Source of the DNA: Casuarina equisetifolia | Taxonomy: Eukaryota > Streptophyta > Magnoliopsida > Fagales > Casuarinaceae | Length of the DNA stretch: 64,000 nt | Direction: 5' to 3' | Assembly: GCA_028551475.1 (NCBI GenBank) | Contig: CM052357.1 | Location: 25,069,745 to 25,133,744 of the forward strand | Shown: positions 11,618 through 22,186 of the stretch, one piece after another | Position numbering within the stretch: position 1 is the stretch's first letter | Layout of the letters: each line of letters starts with the position of its first letter | The notes under the pieces: generated by a model | Seen by the model: only the letters and a program-made list of their open reading frames with translations | Database searches by the model: none | What the model was told of the DNA's origin: nothing | Position numbers and translations under genes: made by a program

Positions 11618-12769
11618 CTTACTTGGGGTAAGCATGTTGGTTAAGTATAATTCTCATTCCAATGAATTGGTGAACTATATATGACTTGTTACTTTAAAAA
11701 AAGAAAAAAAAGTTTTAATTTCTTTATATATTCTAAATAAGAATATATTCTTCAAATTACTGTCAATGAAGATCTCTTTTAAGTTTATTAATTTGCAAAT
11801 ACCCTTTTCCTTGGGATATAGTAAACTCAAATTTGTTTGGGTGAACAGGGAATTGTTGTGGCAGGGTTATCATATTATGTACATGGTCGATAAAGAAGAG
11901 AGGCCCTGTGTTCACAGCGGCATTTAACCCACTTCTGGTCGTCTTCTCGTTTCTTCTGCAGACGTTTGTCTTGGGAGATTCAGCACTTCTGGGGAGGTGT
12001 GTCTACATGAATATGACTTATCTCTAATATCTTTTGGAGATGAATAAGTGCTAGAATGGGTTTCTCATAGTAGGAGCCCCAGAATTCAACACAAGGTTCT
12101 TCTGTTTCTTGGGGTGATGGGGAATTGATGTACCCGAATGTTTTGAGTCGAGTAAGAAACTAAAATGTACCCCTTTCAGTTTAAATTCATTTTGGTTATT
12201 CATTCTGTGCAGCGTCATTGGTGGAGTGCTGGTAATATTGGGCCTTTACCTACTACTGTGGGCAAAAGCAAATGACACGGAGGAGAAACGGATTGTGGTG
12301 GGTGATTCTGTTTATTCTCCCTTAGTTCAGCCATAGACGAGGGAACCGAGATACATATATGCAGAAGGTATTTCTTTGGCTAAATTACTGCGACAAATTC
12401 TCCCTTAGTAACATCTTTCTTTTGACTCTAAAAGTCGATGCTATATTGGGCCCTGAACAACCAGAAGTGTTTAATTTTTTTTTAATGACTTTTCTATACA
12501 AAATTAGCTCAGAAAGTTGTCATATATAATGCCATGGAAAATAATATTTTTGTGGTCAATGGATGGACGGTCCCATATGTTCGTTATTGTGCGAAAGTAA
12601 TTGAAAAGCAAAAGATATATGTGATTTTCCACGGCCCAAAATAAAGATTAAAAAAAGAAACATAAAAAATGAAAATAAGAAAAGGAAAAATAATGGATGA
12701 TGGCTTTGAGGCGTCTTTGTCTCTCTCTCTCCCTCCGTAGTTTCATGTATTGAATAACACTTCTAGACT

Positions 12770-13700
12770 CTCAGCTTACGGACAAGACTTCCTCATATTG
12801 ACCTTACCATTATCACCTTTAAGAATGATAGAACCATCTGTTACTTCAAATAGTTTCATCATCTCAATGAAAGAATTACCTAGAATTATTTCTTAAGTAA
12901 TATTCTTTATCAGAAAGAATTGCCGAAGCAAACTCCATTACAGAGACCTTTGTGTCATAGAAAAGACTTCATCTTGCATCGAAAAGGAGATTTGCAGATC
13001 TTAGTCATATGAGGAAGCTTGGTTATTTTTCTTATTGGGTCAGCCTTTAGCTACTTGGATTTCAAGCTTTGGATCTCTTTTTCGAGTTGTTTAAGCAGGT
13101 ATTGAAAATCTTAAAGGGTTATTTGGACCCCTCTTTTTCTGTGGCATCCAACCCGATAAGTATCTCGTTCAGGATATCAAGTCCAGCTGGACTAACCCTG
13201 CTCTTCGGCTTTTCAAGCTATAGGTGTTTTTTTTTTTGTTTTTTTATAGAGAATAAAGACAGTAACCTAATAAATTTTATTTATACTAATAAAATTAGGC
13301 GTAATAATTGTATTTTAAATAAATACAAAATGTATGATATAATATGAACCTTTGAAAAAATCAGCTGTTTACATATTAATCTTGACATCATTGTCTAGAT
13401 TCAACTCATTTATATATTTTTGCAATAGACAATTGTGCAACGGATGTCCCTTATCTTAATGGTAAAAGCGGATATCATTTCTATTTTGACCATTGTTGGT
13501 ATTCCTTTTAAAGGAAGCACAGTACGCTTCTAAATCCTATTTCATTGGCTTTTTCCCAAAGGAATTGTGGTTTGACACTTTTTGGAACTTTCCACGTTCA
13601 TTTGGTTTGAAAAGGCGTTGATATTATCGAGTGCTCTTGGTGCTTTTTACTTTGGCTTATCATTAATTGTTTGACAGCCAAATCATTTGCAACAAAAAAA
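12770..13700 (-). mobile_element. Retroelement/pararetrovirus-like relic in unit 1
   Basis: The minus strand keeps scraps of a zinc-knuckle region (a broken CCHC block near 13400-13500 followed by INELNLDNDVK) and, lower down, a conserved block with FEVTDGSIIL near 12830. All frames are broken. The same sequence lies in unit 2 (20035-21500), so the insertion predates the duplication. The pattern resembles Gag/coat-like and adjacent regions of plant pararetrovirus-type elements. A decayed LTR retrotransposon is the alternative. It is non-functional. Confidence 0.5.
13224..13380 (-). mobile_element. Short 3' end of a LINE-like element
   Basis: A poly-T/G run is followed by about 140 bp (AACCTAATAAATTTTATTTATACTAATAAAATTAGGCGTAATAA...) that matches 14150-14290. 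Poly-T at the left end implies a minus-strand retroposon with a poly-A tail. It replaces about 230 bp present in unit 2 (around 21065-21295), so it arose after the duplication together with a deletion. Confidence 0.5.
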
Positions 13701-14129
13701 AAAAAAACAACTTCTCTAGTGTATCCTGAAAGATCATAGTATATAGAGACTCAGTATCATTTATTGGAGAGAAGATTAAAAAAAGAATAATTGGGACTAG
13801 CTATATTTCTATTGAAGATGTTAAGAAAGTGACAACATGATCATTTTCTTAACAAGCCACATATCTTTGATGTACACAAACTACGAACTTTAGGAGGGAC
13901 GGGAATTAAGAAAGTGACAACGTGATCAATTTCTTAACAAGCGACATCTATAAATGTATACAAACTACCAACTTCGGGAGAGGGGGGGTGGTTAAGAGAG
14001 TTAGGGGTTTGTTGAAATTATAAGATGTGACTAATAATAGTTCATACAAGTTAGCAAAAGGAGGAGCAACAAGTTAAACATTTAGGTTTGGATTCTTAAA
14101 TTATTAATTATGAGCTACTAATTGGAACC

Positions 14130-15550
14130 CTTTTTTCTTTTTTCTTTTTTTAGAAAACAATGATGGTATCCTAACAAATTTTATTAATACTAATAAGATT
14201 GGGTGTAATAACCATACCTCGAATAAGTACAGAAAATAGGGTATAATCCCAACCCTTATAGGAAAATTAATCATTTACATATTAAGTTACGACATATAAG
14301 TAAAATAGACACATGAAATACATTGGGTAGTACATTTGTTAATCTTATGGTGGCCTATAATTATATAATCCTAGTTGATCCTTAACATAAACATCTAAGC
14401 ATGGATGAGGCAATGTGTTAAGTTAGTCAAAGATTGTCACATTGTCAATGGAGTAACCATAATTGGCAAAAGCAGTTTGTTACCACATCTCCTTCATGAT
14501 GCACATGACACACAAGTGCATATAGAGGAATCATAGATAAGCATTGACGTATAACATATTCTAATTTTTATGGGATTCTTCATTCTTTGTACAAACATTG
14601 GACTAAATTAAAAAAAAAATCTAATTCGATAACTTAAGGTACTTGACTCATTGCATGACATATCTTTAGTCCATATAACAAGGTATAAGCTTCCACCTTT
14701 ACACTAGTGCCAAAATTCAGCTTGGTGGAAAAAACCATTATAAAAACTTCATTATGATCTCTAAAAATTCCCCATCTAACGTTATTCTTCATGATGCTTG
14801 ATCCATCCATATTTAGCTTATATTGCCCTACAAAAGGAGGTTGTCAATGAATCCAAACTCCTCGCACAATGGAATGTGAACCAAAGGAACTTTTAACACA
14901 ACCAGTGAAATTTGATCGGAAAGACTTACTTGTATTTTAACTTGGATTATAATTGACATTTGGAGCATCCAATATGTAATATCTTTATTGATTTTGAATA
15001 ATGACATACTCTAACCATTGTGTTTTACAGAATTCGTAGCCAACCAAATTTCTCTTGTAATAACTCCTCCCAAAATGGCTATTACAACTCTCCTTTTATT
15101 ATGCTACGATGCCTCTACATACCATGAAAAAACAAGATCAAATATAGAGGTAAACTGAATAAGTACTAGAAGTATGTATGCCAAATGTTCATTAAAGCCA
15201 TTGTGCCAATCTACTATGCATAAATACATGATCCATTCTTTTCTTCCCTTTCCCTTTCCCTTCTTCCACAACCATAACACTTAAATGTTAGTTGGATTTC
15301 TCTTCTTTGCATATTATATTCATAGGAATGTCATAATGAATTAACTTTTAGATAAACAATCCAATATTAGAAGAGATCACTTTATTTCACAAAAATTTTG
15401 CTCAAACCACTTTATTTTTTTTAATTCTCCGGTCTTGATACACTAATAAAGCTAAAAATTCACCAAAAGCACTCAAATCACAAACAAACCTATATGGATC
15501 CTAACTATATATAATTTTGTTGGCTTGCTCTTGCTGCTTACCAAGCAAAT
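14130..15550 (-). mobile_element. 5'-truncated LINE with RNase H domain
   Basis: This 1.4-kb insertion is missing from unit 2 (21815-21840). The left edge is T-rich (poly-A tail on the minus strand). Between about 14850 and 14620 the minus strand translates, with shifts, to a non-LTR retrotransposon RNase H pattern: KLNMDGSS...RWGIFRDHNE...STKLNFGTS...VEAYTLLYGL. That is the usual VKLNxDGS / RDxxG / AExxAL arrangement of plant LINEs. The exact target-site duplication is unclear. Confidence 0.65.
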
Positions 15551-15928
15551 GTAAATTTGAACTTGTAAATTTGTTAATAAATAGAGATATGCTGAATTCA
15601 TCTTTTGTATCGTGGAATCTTAAAGTATTAGAAATTTTACTAGGAAAATTATATTTGAAAGATTTTTTAATATTAAAGAAGGAAAAAAGCGTTTTCTGCA
15701 GCTGACACAGGTGCAAACTTTCATGAGTGTCTCGGGATCGACCTTGGTGTTGATAATACTTGTCCCCGTATCTGATTCAACACGTGGGCATGTGGTAGCT
15801 GACTTTTGAAGGTTAATCTAACACTCAAACTAGCATTTCAGGAGTTGAAGAATATTGGCATCTCTGCTGGCCAAAATTTAAAATTGGGTTAACATTTTCT
15901 TCCCAGCAGAAGGCGAAAGGAACAGGCC

Positions 15929-16129
15929 ATGGATATGACAAGGTTGCTCTCCTGGTCAGAGGAAGGTAAGTCATACTTGTTTCTGATCCTCAACGAACTG
16001 TGCCTCGCAATATTCATGATTTTTGGTAGAATCGCTTACCTCGGACGGCATTAGTGCTCTTGTCATTGTGGTCTACGAGCATGTTATCGCCACTGTTTTC
16101 TTGTGCCCTCTCGCTTTCTTCCTCGAGAA
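15929..16129 (+). pseudogene. Orphan exon 1 of a WAT1-like gene (copy D)
   Basis: It matches exon 1 of gene C (22187-22386) almost exactly, including the start MDMT.LLSW.EEGK, and keeps the GTAAGTGC donor. One extra T (ATTTTTGGTAG for ATTTTGGTAG) shifts the frame after about 30 codons. No exon 2 follows; after about 155 bp of intron the sequence jumps to the promoter of gene B. It is the truncated end of duplication unit 1, not a gene. Its 5' flank also matches that of gene C, apart from about 50 bp extra near 15727-15777. Confidence 0.85.
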
Positions 16130-16381
16130 GTAAGTGCTTTCATCTTCACCTGCATGCCTAGTCTTTTACTACTCCCCACTATTTTTTCAGTGCGATAAAG
16201 GGGGTACTGAGTTTTGGGCCAAGGTTCTTGATATTCAAATTAGCCGGTGAAAATATTCTGTGTTTCTGAAACACAGTGCGTTGAGCTTAGAGGACTTGGT
16301 GATACTTACTAATGTAATAATGTAATATCCATTCTAGAATTGATGGTTAACGGGAGATAATTAAACTCTTTGGATAATCAC

Positions 16382-16387
16382 CACGTG
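16382..16387. promoter_or_regulatory. G-box in gene B promoter
   Basis: CACGTG within CACCACGTGACATT lies about 540 bp upstream of the gene B start and is kept in the orphan promoter of copy A (near 3860). G-boxes bind bZIP and bHLH factors; use here is inferred from position and conservation only. Confidence 0.35.
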
Positions 16388-16923
16388 ACATTGTCAAAGA
16401 GAGTCACAATCAATAACATTATACAACCGACACACCAATATAATATTTTAAAATTTTAGAATTTAGTGTAACAAATCAAATCGATATGTACAGAAATAAA
16501 TTTATTGCTTAATACTTTTTAAAATTATGCCCAAAATTTTGATCTTAATAAGTGCCGGGTGGAAAGTACCTAAATTTTCATTTAAAAATTATATTTAAGA
16601 AGAGTACTTAATACTAGCAAAGGAAAAAGCTCTAAAATTATGCCCAAAACCACCAAAACTTTTAATGACACTGTCTCGAGATTGATTCTGATATTATAAT
16701 AGGTTGACCCACGTGCAGCACACCCACCTGGGGGCTTGTGGTAGCTCTAACTTGAGATGGTAAACCTAACTTTCAAAGTGGCATCCAATAACATCCTTTT
16801 ACCAATGAAGCGTACACTTTCGAGAGCAGTGCCGGTCATCTGCTCCGTGAATGGTGAAATAGAGTAGAAAAACGATAGCCAGCTTTTCGTAGAAGAAGAA
16901 AAGAAAGAGTTGGAGAGCGGGAA

Positions 16924-19647
16924 ATGGATAGGACATTGTTGCTGTCATGGTTAGAGGAAGGGAAGCCGTACTTGTTCCTGATCTTGAACGAACTGTGCCT
17001 CGCAATATTCATGATTTTGGTAGAATCCCTTATCTCCGACGGCATTAGTGCTCTGGTCATTGTGGTCTACGAGCATGTCATTGCCACTGTTTTCTTGTCC
17101 CTCCTCGCTTTCTTCCTCGAGAAGTGAGTGCTATCATCTTCATCTACATAGCTAGTGGTTTTCTACCACTAATTTTTTAGTAGGATGACTAGATACTCTG
17201 TTCTGGGTCAAGGCTCATGATATGCAAATGAACCGTTGAATGTACTCTGTGGCATGAAACAGAGAAATTTGATAAGCAGGAGCCTGACTCAAATGAATGG
17301 ATTTTTTCCAACCTTTGCTTGGCTGAATTTGGGCTATCTATATTGTTTACCTCGTACGGCTTCTAAGGTTAATCAGGATTATACAGGAACCCCTTAATGG
17401 GGAAGAAGGGTTGAGAGAATGGGAGAGATTAGAGAAGGTTTAACCTGCTATTGTTTGCTTACCTGAAATTATGACTCAGGCTTTATCCATATCCTAATTT
17501 TGAACACTGAGTCGTCCTTGACACAGGAACAAGAGGCCGCCTTTCTCCTTCAAGATTCTGGGCTATGCATTTCTGCTGGGACTTCTGCAGTTACGTGTAA
17601 AGCTTTTTATTGTTGTGGAAATTAAACAAGTCCGGACACATATTATTTATCAATGAGGCCTCTTAGCCCAAATGATAAATAATATGTGAGCTATCTTCGG
17701 CGTGAAAGACAGCCATTTTCCATTTCCAGGGAAATGCCAGTTTGATGTCACACTTGACGGCTTAATCTTGTCTTAGTTTCAGCAAATATTTTTAACTTAT
17801 AGTACACAATGTTTTGTAGGATTACTCTTTGTCAGATGCTGTTGACAGTGTCCCTGCAATTTGTCGCCTCGACCTACGAAAGCGTTGGACTGAACTTGGT
17901 CCCCTCCATAGTGTTTATAATTGCTCTCCTGTTCCGTCAAGAAAGTCTCAAATGTTGGACGATTAACGGACAGGCCAAGATATGGGGTCTGGTCGTCTCT
18001 GCTGCCGGAGCATTGATCTTAGTGTTGTGGAAGGGCCCGGCTTTGGTAACCTCTATGCTGTTGAACATTCAAACAACAAGTGATGTGGTCTCTGGCGGCA
18101 TCATGGTCATTGTTGGCATTCTCGCTACATGCTTTTGGAATATATTAGTGGTAAGAAGATTTCTGCAACTTGGTGCAGCCTTATATTATAATCCACAATG
18201 TCCCATTCTTACATTGAGCCAAACACTTGTTATTCGTTAACGTGGTTATATAATCTTTGTGTTGGGAGAATTCAACAAAGTCGTATCATCTACAATGAGA
18301 TTGAACACACAAATATAAGAATGCACACATCCAAACACAACAGATTTAAGAGATTCGGAATATCACAATATCTTACGTCCCCTGTAGTCTCTTCTCATTA
18401 GATTTTCTCATCATACATTCCCTCTCTCAAATAAGTATCTCATGGATTCTCTCATCAACTAGAATCCATGAGAGGGGCCTTCTTCAACAATTAGCCCCCA
18501 TGGGGACTCTCTCAATTTGGCCACTAGGTTTTTCTATACTTCTCCTATTTATAGAGAAATCCTAAAGGAATCTAGTTGAATACTACTAAAAAAACCTACT
18601 TCACATAATGATAAGAATCCTAATCCAACACTACTAGAAATAAGAATAAGAATCCTAATTTAACATTATTAGGAAATTCACTACATTTAGAAGATATTTC
18701 TTAGTTTCACAATTACATAAAAACTCATGATTGTAATAACAATCATACCCTTTAACCTAATTGTTCCACCAATCCTAACACTTTGCAGGGTCATGTCACT
18801 CGGTTTTACCCAACAGAACTATCCTTAACCGCGATGATGAGCTTCTTTGGCACACTTCAAACCGCCATCGTCTCTCTATTTCTGGTGTCATGGTCATCCT
18901 GGGAACTAAAGTGGGAAGGAGGGCTTGTTTTGCTAACCATCTTACTTGGGGTAAGCATGTTTGTTAAGCGTAATTCTCATTACAATTAATTGGTGGGCTA
19001 TATAGGACAAAAACCGAAGTCTTAATTTCTTTGTATATTCTAAATAAGAATGTATTCTTCAAATTACTGTCAATGAAGATCTCTTTTAAGTTTATTAACT
19101 TGCAAATACCCTTATCCTAGGGATATAGTAAACTCAATTTTTTTTGGGTGCCAGGGAATTGTTGTGACAGGGTTATCATATTATGTGATGACATGGTCGA
19201 TAAAGAAGAGAGGCCCTGTGTTCACAGCGGCATTTAACCCACTTCTGGTCGTCTTCTCGTTTCTTCTGCAGACGTTTGTCTTGGGAGATTCAGCACATCT
19301 TGGGAGGTACGTCTTCATGAATATGACTTTATTTCTAATATCTTTTGGAGATGATTAAGTGCTAGAATGGGTTTCTCAGACTCTCAACCCCATAATTCAA
19401 CACAAGGTTCTTCTGTTTTTTGGGGCGATGAGGAATGGATGTACCCGAAAGAATTGACTCGAGTAAGAAACTAAAATGTACCCCTTTCAGTTTAAAATCA
19501 CTTTGGTTATTATCTGTGTGCAGCGTCATTGGTGGAGTGCTGGTAATATTAGGCCTTTACCTACTACTGTGGGCAAAAGCCAATGACACGGAGGAGAAAC
19601 GGATTGTGGTGGATGATTCTGTTTATTCTCCCTTAGTTCAGCCGTAG
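16924..19647 (+). CDS. WAT1-related (EamA/DMT) transporter, gene B
   Basis: Six exons, all with GT..AG introns: 16924-17123, 17527-17589, 17820-18150, 18789-18950, 19155-19306 and 19524-19647 (TAG). The spliced CDS is 1032 bp, 343 aa, about the usual size of the family. The protein starts MDRTLLLSWLEEGKPYLFL and has about ten hydrophobic segments in two EamA repeats; the second holds GLSYYVMTWSIKKRGPVF and AAFNPLLVVFSF, hallmark WAT1-family strings. It ends SPLVQP in the cytosol. WAT1 itself exports auxin from the vacuole; plant relatives move amino acids or other metabolites, and the substrate here cannot be read from sequence. Exon 4 sits immediately behind a solo LTR. No lesion was found. 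Confidence 0.9.
17637..17688. repeat. Inverted repeat in intron 2 of gene B
   Basis: CACATATTATTTATCA (17637-17652) and its exact reverse complement (17673-17688) flank a 20-nt loop. Copy A has only the left arm plus TTTGGGCTAAGAGGC, whose reverse complement occurs in B as the loop and right arm. The structure is therefore new in B. Confidence 0.85.
18260..18780. mobile_element. Solo LTR in intron 3 of gene B
   Basis: The 521-bp insertion begins TGTTGGGAGAATTC and ends CCAATCCTAACA, flanked by perfect CTTTG repeats (18255-18259 and 18781-18785). Copy A and gene C have no such insertion. TG..CA ends with 5-bp TSDs and no coding content define a solo LTR; it contains a TATTTATAGAG TATA-like motif near 18547. 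The right TSD is the start of CTTTGCAG, the splice acceptor of exon 4. Confidence 0.9.
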
Positions 19648-19664
19648 AGGAGGGAACCGAGCTG

Positions 19665-19666
<2 letters not shown>

Positions 19667-19695
<29 letters not shown>
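19667..19695. repeat. (TG)n microsatellite downstream of gene B
   Basis: A TATATATGTGTG... dinucleotide tract lies in the 3' UTR region of gene B. The equivalent site in copy A (12355-12365) has only TATATATG, so the expansion is unit-specific. Confidence 0.9.
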
Positions 19696-20034
19696 TCAGA
19701 AGGCATTTCTTTGGCTAAATTACTGCGACAAATTCTCCCTTAGTATTATTCTTTCTTTTGGCTGTGAAAGTCGATGCTGTATTGGACCCTGAACAACTGG
19801 CGGTGTTTAGATTATGTTTTTATGACTTTTCTATCCAAATTTAGCCAAGAAAATTGCCAATGGATAGACAGTCCCGCATGTCCGTGATTGAGCGGAAGCA
19901 ATTGAAAAGCAAAAGATCTATATTACCTACTAATAATAAGGAACGTAAAAAGGAAAAATCAGAAAAGGAAAAATAATGGATGATGGCATGGGAGTCTCCG
20001 TCTTTCTCTCCCTCCTTAATATCATGTATTGAAT

Positions 20035-21500
20035 AAGATTTCTTGACTCTCAGCTTATGGACAAAATCAAATTTACCCTTACTATTGTAACCTCTAAGAA
20101 TGATAGAACCATCTGTTACTTCAAATGGTTTTATCATCTCAATGAAAAAATTATCTAGAATTATTTCTTGAATAATATTCTTAACCAAAAAGAATTGTTA
20201 TTCAAAGCAAGCTCCATTACAAAGACCTTAGTGTCACAAAAAAGGCTTCCTCCTACATCAATAAAGAGATTTGCAAACCTTGGCCGTGTGAGGGAGCTTC
20301 ACTACTATACTCATTAAGTTAGCTTTTTAGGATAGAACTTAGGCTTATGATGAGTGATATAAAAAAAAATCCACAACTTGACTGACTGGTTGCACCTTTT
20401 GCCCCTTGATGATGTGGGGCAAGTAAAGGGCCACCTACCTTAGAAGGCAGCATGAATTTGAGTGGAAAAAATATCATAAAAAAAACTTCCTCACACATCA
20501 AGAAATAGAGTGAGAGACCTTGGCCATATAGAAGGGATTTACTATTCCTCTTGTTGGGTCTGCCTTTTAAGCTGAAATTCAAACTCGTTACATTAGTCCT
20601 TTTCAGATTTTCTTGTAGTATTGGAAGTTATCAATCCTCTCGCATACAACTAAGATCAAGTCAAGTCTCAAGGAGAGCAACTGCATCTAGTTTGAACTCT
20701 TGTTTGACAAGAATGTTTATTTGCATAAACCAGTTAGGTACCACAAACTTTGAAAGCGTATTCATTATTGCATCCAAAATGTGGATGTCATCGTTCGCTT
20801 CCTCATCCTCCTCTTTACAGCAAGAGTTGCTACAATGCTCATCCTACATTTTAGATAGCCAATAGCCAGGCTATCTTCATGCTACTTGGATTTCAAGTTT
20901 CGGATCTCTATTTTCGAGGTATTTAACCTCATATTGGAAATCTTAGAGGGTTACTCATTTTGACACCTCCTTTTCTTTGGCACCAAATCCGTTAAATATC
21001 TCGTTAAGCTTATAAAGTCCATTTAGGCTAAGCTTGCCCTTGGGCTTTTCAAGCTCTAAGGTTAGGCTTTGCCGTAATTTGAATACATATTCCACTTCAT
21101 TTGCGGGTCATATGTATTGCTTGTAACCTCAAGTATAGTCCCAGAACACAAAATTCCTTTTCAGAATTGGATGAATTAGAAGAATCATTTGTTGTCTCAC
21201 CAATTTGAAGGTCATCATCTAGGGGATGCCTATGATTGACCTCATTTAGACACCTCAAAGTCAGACGCTTGAAGTATAAGCTTATAGAGTTCATTCTTGA
21301 CATCGTTGTCAAGATTCAACTCATTTATGCAGTTTTGCAATTGGTAATTGCGTGACTAATGCCCCCTTTTATCATAACGGTAGCAGTGGATATCATTTCT
21401 ATTTTGACAATTGTTGATATTCCCTTTAAAGGAAACACGGTATGCTTTTACATCCTATTGCACTGCCTTTTTCCCAAAGGAATTGTGGTTTGACACTTTT
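20035..21500 (-). mobile_element. Retroelement/pararetrovirus-like relic in unit 2
   Basis: Sister of 12770-13700. The minus strand carries a decayed zinc knuckle (near 21350-21390) followed by INELNLDNDVKNELYKL-like residues, then an acidic/Ser-rich region (HPLDDDLQIGETTNDSSNSS, around 21230-21160) and at the left end FFIEMIKPFEVTDGSIIL (about 20150-20090). The order and composition recall the capsid-like and nearby parts of plant pararetroviral elements, but no reverse transcriptase is present to settle it. A roughly 100-bp block occurs twice (20226-20330 and 20470-20575). All frames are broken; inactive. Confidence 0.5.
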
Positions 21501-22036
21501 TTGGAATAATTGAGACTTAGTATGTTTCTATTGAAGATCTTAAGAAAGTGACGGCGTGATAAACAAGCCACGTGTATTTGATGTTCATAAACTACCAACT
21601 TTGGGAGGGTGGGATATTAAGAAAGTGACAACGTGATCATTTTGTTAACAAGCCACATTTATTTGATGTATACAAACTACCAACTTCAGGAGAGGAGAAG
21701 TGGTTGGTAGGCTTAGGTGGTTGTTGAAATTATAAGATGTGATTAATAGTAGTCCATACAAGTTAGCAAAAGTAGGAGCAACGGGTTAAACATTTAAGTT
21801 TGAATTCTTAAATTTATTAATTACGATCTAATAAATTGAACTTGTAAATTTGTTAATAAATAGAGATATGGTGAATTTATTTTTTGTATCGTAAAATCGT
21901 AAATTATTCGAAATTTTACTAGGTCACAGATAGAAATTTTAACAGGAAAGTTATATTTGAAAGAGTTTTTAATATTAAAGAAGGAAAAAGAAAGTTCTAA
22001 TTTTTTGCCGACACAGATCCAAACTTTCAGATTCAA

Positions 22037-22042
22037 CACGTG
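22037..22042. promoter_or_regulatory. G-box/ABRE-like site upstream of gene C
   Basis: CACGTG in AACACGTGGGC lies 145 bp before the gene C start codon and is conserved upstream of the orphan exon at about 15780. CACGTGG matches the ABRE core; a role in ABA or light response is inference. Confidence 0.4.
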
Positions 22043-22186
22043 GGCATGTGGTAGCTGACTTCTGCAGGTTAATCTAACACTCAAACTAGCATTTCAGGAG
22101 TTGAAGAATATTGAACAACTCCATTAGCCAAAATCCAAAATTGGGCTGACATTCTCTTCCCAGAAGAAGGCGGAAAGGAACAGGCC

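Larger units (their letters stand above)
8936..12336 (+). pseudogene. WAT1-like transporter copy A, pseudogene lacking exon 1
   Basis: Close relative of gene B. Remaining exons: 2 (10049-10110), 3 (10337-10666), 4 (10779-11627, interrupted by a solo LTR), 5 (11849-11996) and 6 (12213-12336, TAG). Exon 1 and its splice donor, about 300 bp equivalent to 16833-17133, are absent, replaced by Copia DNA. Further lesions against gene B are a net 1-nt loss in exon 2, a 1-nt deletion in exon 3 (GTTGATTGAAC for GTTGGACTGAAC), a premature TAG in exon 4 (TCATCCTAGGAA for TCATCCTGGGAA) and a 4-nt loss in exon 5 (TATGTACATGG for TATGTGATGACATGG). It cannot encode a transporter. The splice sites of exon 3 remain, so non-coding transcription is possible. 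Confidence 0.9.
3770..16288 (+). repeat. Tandem segmental duplication, unit 1
   Basis: The upstream flank, WAT1-like copy A, its downstream retroelement relic and a first-exon fragment (15929-16129) are collinear with 16290-22542. The match starts near 3770 (ACTTGGTGATGCTTACTAATG, compare 16294) and ends at 16288 (GTGCGTTGAGCTT, compare 22530-22542). The two units share introns, exons and intergenic DNA. Unit 1 is about twice as long because it took in the Copia pieces (4310-8935), a 717-bp insert (9184-9900), a solo LTR (10936-11617) and a LINE fragment (about 14130-15550). Confidence 0.85.
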
